The notes below the pieces were generated by a model. That model was not told the DNA's origin, did no database searches, and worked only from the letters and a program-made list of their open reading frames with translations. Below are positions 20,910-33,018 of a DNA stretch of 64,000 bases, one piece after another. Positions within the stretch are counted from its first letter, which is position 1; each line of letters opens with the position of its first letter. Source of the stretch: Dromiciops gliroides. Lineage: Eukaryota; Chordata; Mammalia; Microbiotheria; Microbiotheriidae. Where the stretch lies: NCBI RefSeq assembly GCF_019393635.1, contig NC_057861.1:382924315-382988314 (forward strand). The letters are read 5' to 3'. The translations under genes and the position numbers were made by a program.

Positions 20910-21063
20910 CAGTTGTCTCAAGCATAACATAAGAGCATAACATAATACCAAAATAATTGTATTACCTCTCCCAAAAGGTTGTTGGGAGGACAATACTCTC
21001 TGGATCTCAATCGCTGTGAATGTGAGATATTGGTATTATTATTATCATTGATTATTATTATCA
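20910..21063 (+). repeat. MIR-type SINE 3' part
   Basis: CAGTTGTCTCAAGC, AAAAGGTTGTTGGGAGGA and a final TATTATTATTATC tract resemble MIR 3' ends. Confidence 0.5.
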
Positions 21064-22959
21064 CACTTTTTCTAGACACTGGGCAATTGGGATTTTCTTT
21101 GAGATGACATGAGTAGATAACATGGCATATGGGAAACTCATCCTAATGGCATATCTCTTTTCCTTACCCTGTAGTTGCCATTCACATTTTGTGTTAACAT
21201 GTTTTTGGTATATTAATAATTAAAACTTCTTTTCTAGAGTTAGTACAAGGTGATCTATACTAAATTTTAATCTTTAGGGAAGGTTATTATAATGATTGCC
21301 TTATATTTTCTTATAAGCATTGAAATAAATAGATGACCTACATTTTTTATTCTTAAAAGTCTAAGGTAATATAATATTACAAATGACAGCATATTTGTCA
21401 CTTTTATATATTAAACTTTTAATTCTTCACTGAAATTCCATTTATTTATATAACATTTAAATCTTGGTTAAGCCACAAAGACCCCTGGTACCATTTCTTA
21501 GTTCTCATTTATGGGTAAGGAATTACATGAATTAATTAGAAATCATTGGGAAAACGTCAGTCAGTAATTGTATTGGATATGTATGTCGAACTCAGACAGA
21601 TAAACTTTGAGAGATCAACTACTGTGCCTCAGGGGTATGACCTCTTATTAAAACTATTAGCAACATACATAATTCCCCTACATTTCCAGATTACTATATA
21701 CATATTAACTTTTTGGTATTTTGAGTAATAGTCACAACTCTTAATGAGTTAATTAATATTGTTTGACTATCTCTATCCTACTTTTTAAAGACTGGTTTTC
21801 CAGCATTATGAAAACAAGGTGCATTTGATATTTATTGCAATTGAAAAAGTAAATGGAAGCCCTACAAAATAATGTGAACTCTTAAAAAACTAATTAAGTT
21901 ATTAAAGGGCCTAACCAGAAAGCTCTCAAAGACTATTCTATGGATGTCACTTGGGACCTTATTTGGCTATAAGAGCAATACAAATAATCAGTATAATGTG
22001 ACAGTAGAAAAAGCTAATGCAATGTAAGCCTGCATAAATATGTGTGACATCAATATTGGGATTTGGTTTATTAAGACTTCCTCCTTTAAACATCCAGGGA
22101 GACAGCTGTCTTAGCAGTTAAAATCTAGTCCAGGGATTTGGAGTTGGCTAAGAAGGCAATATCTAATATCTCCAACATGTGGCATTCTAACTCAAGCTGT
22201 TGTTCTTCTTGTGTGAGTCACGTAAGTAGGGGTATTGCCAAACTCGAAGCAGTCTGCAAAATTTCCTCTAAGCACTCAAAGCATGAACAAGCCTGAATTC
22301 TTCTCTTTAATGGTGGCAACAGCTTTTCACTTTTGTTTCCAGTGTGAATCAGGAAAAACTTAACTCTTGTACAAGCTGAAGATTTTCAAATACCAATGAA
22401 GATGACATTAATATTTAAAACTAATTATAATAACTATTTTATGCTGCTCCATTACTCTCACTTGTTTTTTCCCTTTCTACCTATTGACTCAGAGTGCAAA
22501 ATCTGGGTCATTTAAAAACATATTTCAGAAATGTATATTGTGTATATACACATACATATATATGTATATATATTAGAAATTATTATATTGGAAATTAAAG
22601 TGTAGGTAAAACAAATTGATTGTTATATACTCACAGAGATAGATATCTTTGTCTCTTCATTTACTTTGAAGTTGAGGCATTTCCAGAAATGGGCAACCTG
22701 AATGGTAGGTAAATGTTAAACTATTCTATGAAAGAATAGATTGAAGTAATTAAGGATATTTAAAGTGAAGGATCAAAGACTTAGGGAATTATAATATCCA
22801 GTTTCAAATATTTGAGTCAACATCATGTGAGAGTAAAAGATTTACTCTTTGTTGGCCACAAAAAGAAATACTAGGATCCATGGATGGAAGTTCCAGGGAG
22901 GCACAGTTTAGATTGATATAACAAAGAAACCACTAACAATTAAAGTTATTCCAAAATCA
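21064..22959. other. Unassigned AT-rich sequence
   Basis: No gene, long frame or recognised repeat. A TATA/CATA simple tract lies at 22533-22574. Confidence 0.4.
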
Positions 22960-23230
22960 CAGTTAGGTGGCACAGTGAAGAGAGTGCTGGGCTTGGGGTC
23001 AGGAAGACCTGAGTTTAAATCTGACCTCAGGCACTTGCAGTCTGTATGACCCTGAGCAAGTTACTTAACCCTCTTTGCCTCGGTTTCTTCATCTATAAAG
23101 TGAGATGAAGAAGAAAATTTCAAATCACTCCAGTATCTTTGCCAAGAAAATCCCAAATGGGGTCACAAAGATTCAGAAAAAATTGATATGACTGAACAAC
23201 AAACAACAACAACAACAACAACAACAAAAA
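22960..23230 (+). mobile_element. tRNA-related SINE, long-tailed subtype, with (AAC)n tail
   Basis: CAGTTAGGTGGCACAGTG head, GAGTTTAAATCTGACC box B, CAAGTTACTTAACCC, then TCACTCCAGTATCTTTGCCA and CCCAAATGGGGTCACAAAGA, ending in an AAC microsatellite at 23204-23226. Confidence 0.88.
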
Positions 23231-23304
23231 TGGAACTGGTTGCTTTGACAGGAAGTGAGTCCCCTATAAGTATAGGGTTTGTTTCAGTAGGGGTCTGGAT
23301 TACA

Positions 23305-25495
23305 ATTTTTTAAATTTAATATTTTATTTACCTCCAATTACATGTAAAAACAATTTTAACAGTATCTTTTTTTTTTCAAATTTTGAATTCCAAATTCTCT
23401 CCCTCCCTCCCTCACAAATTCCCTCCCTTTCATTGAGAAGGCAAGCAATTTGATATAGGTTATTTCTGTGCAGTCATGCAAAACATATCTCCATGTAAAT
23501 CTTTATGTGAAAGAGAACACAGAAAAAGTATGAAAAAGAAAGTAAAGAAAAAGTATACTTTGATCTGCACCCAAGCTCCATCATTTCTTTCTCTGGAAAC
23601 AGATAACACTTTTTCATCATAAGTCCTTCAAAATTGTCTTGGATCACTGTATTGATGAGAATATATAAATTTTTCATAGTTGATCATCATAAAATATTGC
23701 AATTCGTTTATACAATGTTCTGCTGGTTCTTTTCATTTCACTTTGCATCAGTTCATATGTCTTTCTAAGTTTTTTGAGAGCATCCTGCTCCTTATTTCTT
23801 ATAGCACAATAGTATTCCATCATAATCAAATATCACATTTTATTCAGACATTCCACAGTTAATGAGCATCCTCTCAATTTGCAATTATTTGCCAGCACTA
23901 AAAGAGCTGCTAAAAGATGGTTATTCATGTCTTTGAGATAGAAACCTACTAGTGGCATTGATTCATCAAAAGCTATGGATAGTTTTATAGACCTTTGGGC
24001 GTGGTTCCAAATTGTTCGCCATAATGGTTGAATTGGAACATAACTTCACCAACGGTGCATGTGTTATAATTTTCCCACAAGCCCCCCCCCCAACATTTGT
24101 CATCATCCTTTTCTGTCATATTAGCAAATCTTATATGTGTGGAGTAGTAGTTCAGAGTTGTTTTAATTTGTATTTCTCTAATCAGTAGTGATTTAAAGCA
24201 TTTTTTTTCATATAAGAATAGATAGTTGGATTTCTTTTTTCTGAAAACTGTCTGTTCATATCCTTCAGGTATTTATTGATTGTAGAATGACTCTTATTTC
24301 TATAAATTTGACTGAGTTCTCTATATATATGAGAAATGAGGTCTTTAGCAGAGAAATTTGATGTAATTATTTTAACAGTAATGTTTACCATGTATTTCCC
24401 TCCATCCTATTTTCCCCATTTATTCTCTCTCACTCTCACTCTCTGTCCCTTCACCCTGTCTATTCTCAACAGTGTTTTGCTTCTAACTTTTACCTTCTCC
24501 AAATTTGCCCTCCCTTCTATTAGCACCCCCCAACTTTCTTATCTTTTTCCCTCCTACTTTCCTGTAAGATATGATAGATTTCTGCACCAACTGAGTATAT
24601 ATAAATTCCCTCTTTGAGCCAATTTCAATGATAATAAGGTTTATGTGTTCCTCCTCCCAACTCCTCCAGCTTCCCCACCACTGTGCAATATATTTCAGGC
24701 CTCTTTTATATCAGACAATTTGCCCCATTCTACCTCTCCCTTGCCCTTCTTCCAGTGCATTATTCTTTATCACCATTTTCTTTTGGTGAGGCTACTGGGG
24801 TTAAGTGACTTGCCTAGGGTCACACAGCTAGTAATTGTTAAGTGTCTGAGGCCAAATTTGAACTCAGGTCCTCCTGAATCTAGGGCCGGTGCTCTATCCA
24901 CTGTGCCGCCTAGCTGCCCCCCATTTATTTTTTAGATAAGCTTCTCATTATATTCAACTCACACCCATGCCCTCTTTCTGTGTATACGTCTTCTTAACTG
25001 CTCTAAAACCTGAGAAAATTTTTAGTAGTTACAAGTCTCATTTCCCCATGTAGGAATATAAACAGTTTAACCTTATTGAAACCCTTATGATTTCCCTTCC
25101 CTTTTTACTTTTTTATGTTTCTTGTGAGTCTTGTATTTGAAATATATTTCTATTCAGCTCTGTTCTCATCAAAAATGCTAGAAAGTCCTCTATTTCATTG
25201 AATGCCTATTTTTTTTTTACCTCTGGAGGATTATACACAGTTTTTCTGGATAGTTGATTCATGGTTGTAATTCTATCTCTTTTGCCCTCCAGAATATCAT
25301 ATTCCAAGTCCTTTGATGCTTTAATGTAGAAAGAGATAAATTTTCTATTATCCTGACTGTGGCTCCATGATATTTGAACTGTTTCTTTTTGGCTGATTTC
25401 AATATTTTCTCCTTGTGCTGGATGCTCTGAAATTTGGTGATAATGTTCCTAGGAGTTTTTATTTGGAGATTTCTTTCAAGAAATGTGGATTACCA
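23305..25495 (-). mobile_element. HAL1/L1-type LINE lacking endonuclease and reverse transcriptase
   Basis: On the minus strand: ORF1-region sequence (25495-24921), purine-rich region (24780-24400), then an L1 ORF2 C-terminal/3' segment. The last translates as AKDLISHIYRELSQIYRN near 24330-24280, and is followed by the C-rich (minus G-rich) tract at 23396-23415 and the end near 23305. The order and the junction match 37270-40812. Interrupted by a SINE at 24781-24920. Confidence 0.65.
24781..24920 (-). mobile_element. tRNA-related SINE inserted in the HAL1-type element
   Basis: GGGTTAAGTGACTTGCCTAG, TTTGAACTCAGG and GCCGCCTAGCTGCCCC. TSD weak (CCATTT on both sides). Confidence 0.88.
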
Positions 25496-26439
25496 TTTGT
25501 TGAGAATGATGTAAAAAGGAACTATGTTTCAGGTAAGAGGGTTTATTTTTTCTGTGCCTAAAACATCATAGGTATTTATTTAATAAGGGCTTTTTGACTT
25601 TCCTTGCTTGGGTCAGAATTCTGGATTAGAGGACTCCCAAAGTAATTATTAATTTCAAATATGATTTATAATTATAATCCTCTATTCAGCCTTCAAATGG
25701 GAACTGACTTCAAGTCAGTCTAGCCAAGAATAGTTGTGTTGTCCAAAGTTCAAACTGTCCTAGGAATGTCAAAGTTGAGAAAAGGAAATCCCATTAGTTT
25801 GGGTCAGACACAATAATATAAGAAAATTCTATTTTTGTCTTATAATTTTTTCCATGACATCTGACTTATATTGACTCTTTTAATATTATCATTTATGTTG
25901 TATGTATTATCTAAGTATAAAAAATGCAATGTTAAAATAAAATACAGCTCACTGTTTCATATGCAATTTTAATTAAGTGAATAAATCAGACTAATGAATT
26001 CGACTTCACCTGAGTTGCTAACCTTTAGTATGGTTATTTTCTAATGTAGATGAAAGATTAGACTTGTCAGAAATATTAATGGAATGTTGATTTTCTCTTC
26101 AAGAAATTTTACTTTCCATATTTTGTTTTAAAGCCTTTATATTCTAGAGTTCAGCGTAATTTGTTTACTATAACCCTAGTGTAATTTAGATGGTTACTTT
26201 CTACACTTAAGTTCACAGCAAGGAAGTGTTTCTTAATTGGTATAAGGCATTACAATAGTTTCCATTATCATTATTGTAGTTACTGGATTTCACACAGTTG
26301 TTTCACTTGTCTTTCCTGAAAACCCAGCTAAATTGACATCAAATCAGTTTTCAGCTTGAACATTTAGATGAATACATTTCAAGTTAATTTGCCTTATTGT
26401 ATATGCCTGAACAATTTACATTGTTTTATTTATTCAGTG
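25496..26439. other. Unassigned AT-rich sequence
   Basis: Nothing recognised on either strand. Confidence 0.4.
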
Positions 26440-26620
26440 ATATAGAGAGATAATAGATAAAACATTTCCCAAGTGCATGATATGTGCCGTTCACTTTGCT
26501 AAGGACTAATGTCCAAATATAAAAAAATTAGAGTACCTGCTCTCAAGGAACTTACATTCTAATCATGAGAAGATAACCTATAAAGGAAAACTGAAAGGAG
26601 GGGTTCCAGCACTGGAGGCA
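26440..26620 (-). repeat. L2 LINE 3'-end fragment
   Basis: CCAAGTGCATGATATGTGCC and CCTGCTCTCAAGGAACTTAC then ATTCTAATCATGAG follow reversed L2 3' end. Confidence 0.65.
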
Positions 26621-26739
26621 AGGGGGCATAGGCAATTGAGTAGATGGAGCAACCCAGAGAGTGAACAAACTAGGAATGAACTGAGCATAGCTGGATATTC
26701 TCCCATTTAGACAAACAATTAGAAATTTTGATAGGTAAG

Positions 26740-26865
26740 GACTATTAAAGACCATACATAGTGGATCTTGCTTAAGATCATAAAGCTAAGTCACAAAGTT
26801 GATACTCCTGTGAAACACAGGTTTCTGATCTTGTGTGTAATGTTCTTTCCATCACACTATGCATG
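26740..26865 (-). repeat. MIR-like fragment
   Basis: TTAAGATCATAAAGCTAAGT and TTCTTTCCATCACACTATGC follow reversed MIR order. Confidence 0.5.
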
Positions 26866-27394
26866 ATATTTCTTCAACACTCATGGTTTTCTGTTAGACT
26901 TGAGACTAGAGCTATTGTTTATTATGGCTCATCATCTAAGCCTCTTCCAAGTTTCTTTATTTCTTCTTTATTTTTATCAGTTCCAATTAATTATAATTTT
27001 TCATACTGTGTTATATAATAGCAACTTTTTAAACAATGGATTTCTCATATGAAACTCCATACTTCTTCCAAAGAAAACTTCCCAGATATTTTCTCTTCAC
27101 TTTCTCATAGCCTTTCTATAATAAAATAAATCTGTGTTTGGGAAAAAAGATATGTAAATATTATGGTGATATTATACCTTTATAAAGAGAAAGAGAAATG
27201 TAAAAGTGGGTGTTTTTATTTATATTTTCTAATGAATATAGTATAAAGTACATTTAATAGCAAGATAAGGAACAGAATTTTGAAATCAGTAAATAAGTGG
27301 ACAAAAAAAACCCTAACAAAGGACAAATAGATACATTAGAACTATCTATTCTCAACCTTCCACCAATTCTTAGAATTACAAGATCAATCCTCTG
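26866..27394. other. Unassigned AT-rich sequence
   Basis: Nothing recognised. Confidence 0.35.
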
Positions 27395-27500
27395 ATTAAT
27401 CACCAAGCATTTATTGAGTACCTGCTATGTGTCAATCGCCCTATTAAACACTGGGGTGTTTTTTAATGGCTAAAACAATCCCCACTGCAAAGAGGATCAC
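27395..27500 (-). repeat. L2 LINE 3'-end fragment
   Basis: CCAAGCATTTATTGAGTACC then TGCTATGTGTCAATCG is the reversed L2 terminus. Confidence 0.6.
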
Positions 27501-27509
27501 TAGGTCATA

Positions 27510-27561
27510 AAATTAGAGTTGTAAAAGGCCTTAAAAGGCATCTAGTCAGAACACCTTTTTT
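27510..27561 (-). repeat. MIR-like SINE, left part, split by L1
   Basis: AAAATTAGAGTTGTAAAAGG then CATCTAGTCAGAACACC. Continues at 30038 with TTTAAACAGTTGAGGAAACC after the L1. CACCTTTTTT is duplicated at 27552-27561 and 30038-30047. Confidence 0.65.
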
Positions 27562-30037
27562 CCATAAAAATATTTTATTATTTTCCAGTTACATTTAGAG
27601 ATAATTTTCAACATTTGTTTTATAAGATTTCTAGTTTGAAATTTTTCTCCCTCCCTACCTCCCTCCCTCTTCCCCAAGATAGCAAGTAACCTCATATAGG
27701 TTATATATGTACAATCACATTAAACACATTTTTGCATTGTTCATGTTATGAGAGAAAAATCATAGCAAAAAGGAAAAACCTCAGAAAAGAAAAAACAACA
27801 CCAAGAAATCCAATAGAAATAGTTTGATTTGATCTGCATCTAGATTCCATGGTTCTTTTTTTTTTCTGTATTGGAGAGCATTTTCCATCATGAGTCTTTT
27901 GGAACTATCTTGGACCATTGTATTGCTGAGAACGATCAAGTCTATCAAAGCTGATCAACACATGATATTGTTGATACTGTGTACAATGTTCTTTTGGTCC
28001 CGCTCATCTCACTGATCATCAGTTCATGCAAGTCCCTCCAAGTTTCCCTGAAATCTGCTTGCTCATAATTTCTTACAGCAAAATAGTATTCCATTACATT
28101 CATATACCACAACTTGTTCAGCCATTCCCCAATTGATGGGCAACTCCTCAATTTCTAATTCCTTGCCACCACAAAAACAGCAGTTATAAATATTTTTGTA
28201 CATGTGGGTTCTTTTCCCTATTTTATGATCTCTTTGGGAAAAACACCTAATAGTGGTATTGCTGGGTCAAAGGGTATGCACAGCTTTATGGCCCTTTGGG
28301 CATAATTCCAAATTGCTCTCTAGAATGGTTAGATCAGTTCACAGCTCCACCAACAATGCATTAGTGTTCCAATTTTTCCACAGTTTCTCCAACATTTATC
28401 ATTTTCGTTTTCCTTTTTATTTTTATTTTATTTTAGTGAGGCAACTGGGATTAAGTGACTTGCCCAGGGTCACACAGATAGTAATGTTAAGTGTCTGAGG
28501 CCGGATTTGAACTCAGGTACTTCTGATTCCAGGGCCGGTGCTCTATCCACTGCGCCACCTAGCTACTCCATCATTTTTCTTTTTTATCATATTAGCCAAT
28601 CTGATAGGTGTCAGGTGGTACCTCAGAGTTGTTTTAATTTGAATTTCTCTAATCAATAGTGATTTAGAGCATTTTTTTCATATGGCAATAGATAGCTTTG
28701 ATTTCTTCATCAGAAAACTGCCTGTTCATATCCTTTGACCATTTCTCAATTGGGGAATGACTTGGATTCTTACAAATTTGATTTAGTTCCCTATATATTT
28801 TAGAAATGAGGCCTTTATCAGAGGTACTGGCCATCAAAAATTGTTTCCCAGCTTTCTGTCTCACTTCTAATTTTGGATGCATTGCTTCTGTTTGTACAAA
28901 TCCTTTTAAATTTAATGTAATCAAAATCATCCATTTTGCATTTCCACAATATTTTCTATCTCTTGTTTGGCCGTAAACTGTTCTCCTTTCCAAAGATCTG
29001 AGAGGTAAACTATTCCTTCCTCTCCTAATTTACCTATGGTATCACCTTTTATGTCTAAATCATGTCCTCATTTTGACCTTATTTTAGTATAAGGTATAAG
29101 ATGTTGGTCTATGCCTAGTTTCTGCCATACTATCTTCCAATTTTTCCCACAGTTTTTGTCAAATACTGAGTTCCTATCCCAGAAGGTAGAGTCTTTGGGT
29201 TTATCAAACACTATGTTACTAATGTCATTTACTACTATGTCTTCTGTGCCTAACCTATTCCATTAATCCACCACTCTATTTCTTAGCCAGTACCAAATAG
29301 TTTTGATGACTGCCACTTTATAGAAAAGCTTCAGATTTGGTACAGCTAGCCTACCTTCCTGTACATTTTATTTTTCATTAGTTCCCTTGATATTCTTGAC
29401 CTTTTGTTTTTCCAGATGAATTTTGTTATTTTTTCTAGCTCTAAAAATAACTTTTAGGTAGTCTATTATGGCACTGAATAAGTAAATTAATTTAGGTAGA
29501 ATTGCCATTTTTATTATATCAGTTTGGCCTATCCATGAGCAATTGATAGTTTTCCAATTATTTAGATCTGAGTTGATTTGTGTGAAAAGTGTTTTATAAT
29601 TATGTTCATAGAGTTCCTGGGTTTGTCTTGGCAAGTAGACTCCCAAGTATTTTATATTGTCAATTGTTATTTTATATGGAATTTCTCTTTCTTTCTCTTG
29701 CTACTGAACTTTGTTGGTCATATATAGAAATGCTGATGATTTATGTGATTTTATTTTATATCCTGCAACGTTGATAAAGTTGTTAATTGTTTCAAGTAAT
29801 TTTTTAGTTGATTCTCTAGGATTCTCTAAATATAACATCATATCATCTGCAGAGTGATAGTTTTGTTTCCTCCTTACCTATTCTAATTCCTTTAATTCTT
29901 TTTACTCCTCTCAATCCTAAAGCTAACATTTCTGGTACAATATTAAATAACAGAGGTGATAATGGGCATCACTGTTTCACCCTGGATCTTATTGGGAATG
30001 CCTCTAACTTATCCCCATTTCATGTGATGCTTCTACG
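27562..30037 (-). mobile_element. L1 LINE, 5'-truncated (ORF2 RT to 3' end), 10-bp TSD
   Basis: Minus strand order: RT palm near 29850, RT thumb and C-terminal part (GLISKIYRELNQICKNPSHS near 28840-28780), the IGEWLNKLWYMNVMEYYF block near 28120-28070, C-rich (minus G-rich) tract at 27645-27672 and 3' end near 27562. The catalytic block at 29850-29842 reads [10 protein letters not shown], preceded by Ser instead of the usual Phe/Tyr. Several stops and frameshifts. Split by a SINE at 28412-28569. TSD CACCTTTTTT. Confidence 0.85.
28412..28569 (-). mobile_element. tRNA-related SINE inserted in L1
   Basis: T-rich start, GGATTAAGTGACTTGCCCAG, TTTGAACTCAGG and end CGCCACCTAGCTACTCC. Flanking L1 sequence ATCATTTTC/ATCATTTTT forms an imperfect TSD. 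Confidence 0.88.
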
Positions 30038-30130
30038 CACCTTTTTTTTAAACAGTTGAGGAAACCTACGTGCAGAAAGGTTATAAGTTACAGAGAATCA
30101 TGGATTTCAGATCCACTTTATTTCTGCCAT
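30038..30130 (-). repeat. MIR-like SINE, right part, split by L1
   Basis: AACAGTTGAGGAAACCTACG and GATTTCAGATCCACTTT resume the MIR interrupted at 27561. Confidence 0.6.
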
Positions 30131-31039
30131 GAAGATAAGGGTGGTACAAATTATGAAATTATGATCTGAACATAATGAGCTCTATAATAAACTGTTTGGC
30201 AGGGACAGGGAGGTCCACATTCAAAACAACCACCACCACCACCAAAAATGAACTATTTCTTAGGAGCACTGAATAGATTCTCTACCTTTTGTGTCCAGTG
30301 GAAAATTGACAGTCCACAAAAAAGTGCTGATGGATCCAACTTTCTGGGAATGAATCACCTATTCCTAAAGAAAAAAAATTACCAGGAATTAGACAGGATT
30401 ATTTGGATTTCTGGCTCAAGGTCAACTACTCAAAGACATTTATTTTACCTCCTACCTATGGACACTTTCCCGGTTTCAACCACAATGAACTTTTTCATAT
30501 CATGGGTACCATGAGATCATCTACTAACTCCAAAAAATAGTCATCTGGTATATATTGTATAGGGATTTTTTCAAGAGCTTAAAGAAACCGCTGACCCTCC
30601 CTCCTCACCTCTAAGGCACTGAATTTTTCTTGCTCAGGCTAGGAAGAGAAACGTAGTGGAATATACAAACTCCTTTCAGATTGAAACCAGGATGTACTCT
30701 AAAATGTACCTGGAATGTTTTTGCCAAGTTTGGGATCTTGATGAATTAGCCTGAGCAGAGGTAGCTATACCAATATACTCAGGACAACTTCTCTCTACTG
30801 AGAGGGAGAACAGTGAAGTAGGGAAATGTGTGATGAAGCTATCACATAATTCATTGTGAAAGGTATTGGGAGTCTTGATTAAGGTCATAGCAATGAGGAT
30901 GAATGGATTGAGTCACTGTAGAATGTTAATGATGTGAAACATTTTGGATTCCTTGCATTCTTCTAAAAATTATTCTGTAGAAAATTTTACTTTACCTGAT
31001 GCTGATGAAATAATTCTATCTAAAGAATATGATGTATTA
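30131..31039. other. Unassigned sequence
   Basis: A short CCA tract at 30229-30245; no gene recognised. The 88-codon open stretch at 30248-30514 has no recognisable domain. Confidence 0.35.
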
Positions 31040-31205
31040 GATGTGGGTATGGGACTAGGTGCCAAAGAGAAACTATGTTTAAATCTCATCTTCATCATGA
31101 ACTAGTTGTTCAAATCATACCTTTATTACCTACCATAGACAAGTAACTTAACCACTATTAGTCTCAGTCTCCTCATCCATAAAATGGGAATTATAGCACT
31201 TAGTT
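31040..31205 (+). repeat. MIR-family SINE, decayed
   Basis: TAACTTAACCACTATTAGTC, CAGTCTCCTCATCCATAAAA and TGGGAATTATAGCACTTAGT match MIR 3' half. Confidence 0.6.
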
Positions 31206-31819
31206 CATGTTGTATTGGAAAAAACACATATTTTCTATAATTTAATTATGAAAATAAGTCATTAATATTAATCAATGTCATATAAAACCAATTTTTATTA
31301 TTACACTTTGAGAGATGAAGACTACAAAAGGTCTATGGGTAGGTCTCTGTGGGTGCCAATGTGACAGTGGTTCACCTTTTTTTTTTTAACATCAAATTCT
31401 CAGGAACTTAATATGGCGCTTGTTCCTTTTATGAGGATTAAAGAGCATGGGATTAGAATAAGATGATTAAGGGAAATGTTTTAATATTTTCTGCCCAGTA
31501 TATTCAGGAAAGAACTTGACTATGGCACTTCTTTTTATATCTATTATCTATATGTGCTATTCAGCTGCTTTTATAAATAATATTTAAAATAATAAGAAAT
31601 TTAGAGCAGTCTTCCCCCCCATTAAAGTGATTTGCAATCCCTAAAGCATTATATAAATGTCAACCATCAGTCTCATTTCTTTTCCCTAACAATACCATAC
31701 CTTTTTTAAAAAAAATTTATTTTTCTCTTCACTACAGCTTCAGACTCTTTGGAATATACATAAGACCCAATCTAGAAGGGAGTAACGAAAGGGTAAAACA
31801 TACATTTGAGGCATTATTT
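31206..31819. other. Unassigned AT-rich sequence
   Basis: Nothing recognised. Confidence 0.35.
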
Positions 31820-31980
31820 CTTCAAAGTCAGAAACCATTTATGAAGTGCCTAACTATTTACAAGGCACAGTTCTAGATGTTCAGTATGCAAGAACAAAAA
31901 TTAAGCAGTCCTTGACCCCCAGGAGCCTGTATTCTGTAGCAGGGTATGGGAAGTACAACAACATAAAGAACTAAATGCAA
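31820..31980 (-). repeat. L2 LINE 3'-end fragment
   Basis: CCATTTATGAAGTGCCTAAC, AAGGCACAGTTCTAGATG and CAGTCCTTGACCCCCAGGAG follow reversed L2. Confidence 0.62.
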
Positions 31981-31984
31981 CATA

Positions 31985-32470
31985 ATTTTCATTCTGCTCC
32001 TAGGCTCCACTCTTAATTCTCTACCATGCCACAGGAGTCACCTTATTCTGGAACTTCACTTCACTTCTGGACTTGCCACACTGGAAGTGCTTTCTGACCC
32101 AGGAACCTCTTCAATTAATTGGCTGATACCTGACATGAACTGTGAGTATCCCCCTGAGGTTCTGCCCCAGGTCCTCTTTTCTTCCTTTCTTTCACTTGGA
32201 AACCTCATCAGCTTCCAGGGATTCAACTACCATCTATGCAGAAGATTCTCAGACTTGTTTGTCTCACCCTAGGCTCCTCTCTTAACTCTAATCAAGTGGC
32301 ATATAGATTTTGCCAGAGCACAAGTCTGAGCATGTCACCCCAGTATTCAGTCACCTCCAGTGACTCCCTGTGTTATCTAATGTAAAATATAAAATTATTT
32401 GTGAGACTTTAAAGAGTTTTCTATAATTTGGCCTGTTCTTACACCTTATACACCCTCCCTCGCCTTTAGA
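31985..32470 (+). repeat. L2 LINE, reverse-transcriptase region
   Basis: Translates in pieces as L2 RT: GNLISFQGFNYHL just before the palm site (32200-32245), followed by CTATGCAGAAGATTCTCAGA, a frameshifted trace of the YADDSQ motif. Then GTCTGAGCATGTCACCCCAG and CTCCAGTGACTCCCTGTG. Opposite orientation to the L2 piece on its left. Confidence 0.75.
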
Positions 32471-32555
32471 GGTAGCTAGATGTTACAATGAATAGAGGAC
32501 TGGGCCTGGGGACGGACAGTAGTAGATTTGGCTTCAAGTTGCCTGTCTTTTAGAA
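32465..32555 (+). repeat. SINE head fragment
   Basis: GAGGTAGCTAGATGTTACAA then TGAATAGAGGACTGGGCCTG is a decayed Mar1/WSINE 5' end. Confidence 0.55.
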
Positions 32556-32861
32556 TCTCTCTCTTGACTCTCCTCCCTTCTGCTGGCTAACCAATAAAGC
32601 ATCAGCCTCTCTTCCATGCTTTTATCTTGCTCTCTGTATTTGCTTTTCTTCTCTTTTAAAGAAGTGGTTAACATAGGTACTTTTCAACTCCTATAGTTTC
32701 AAGAGCAAAGACAGATAGATTCTTTTTTCTGGTGGGAAAAGGAAAAAAAAAGCAAACAATTTTGCTTTTCTCTCTTTAGTCTCATGATGATGATTAGGGA
32801 ATTCCACATGTTTTTTTTTTTTCAAGGAACGCTCAAGTGGATCAAGAGAATTATTGACGTT
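32556..32861. other. Unassigned sequence
   Basis: Nothing recognised; short T and A runs. Confidence 0.35.
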
Positions 32862-33018
32862 TTGTTGTTGTTGTGTTGTTGTTCTTGATGAGCAGTGGTG
32901 TTAAGTGACTTGCCCAGAGTCACACAGATAGTAAGTGTAAAGTGTCTGAGGCTGAATTTGAACTCAGTTTCTCCCTGAATCCAGGGCTGGTGCTCTATCC
33001 ACTGCAACACTAGCTGCA
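32862..33018 (-). mobile_element. tRNA-related SINE
   Basis: GTT-rich start (tail on minus strand), GTTAAGTGACTTGCCCAGAG, TTTGAACTCAG and a damaged head CAACACTAGCTGCACG. Confidence 0.82.
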
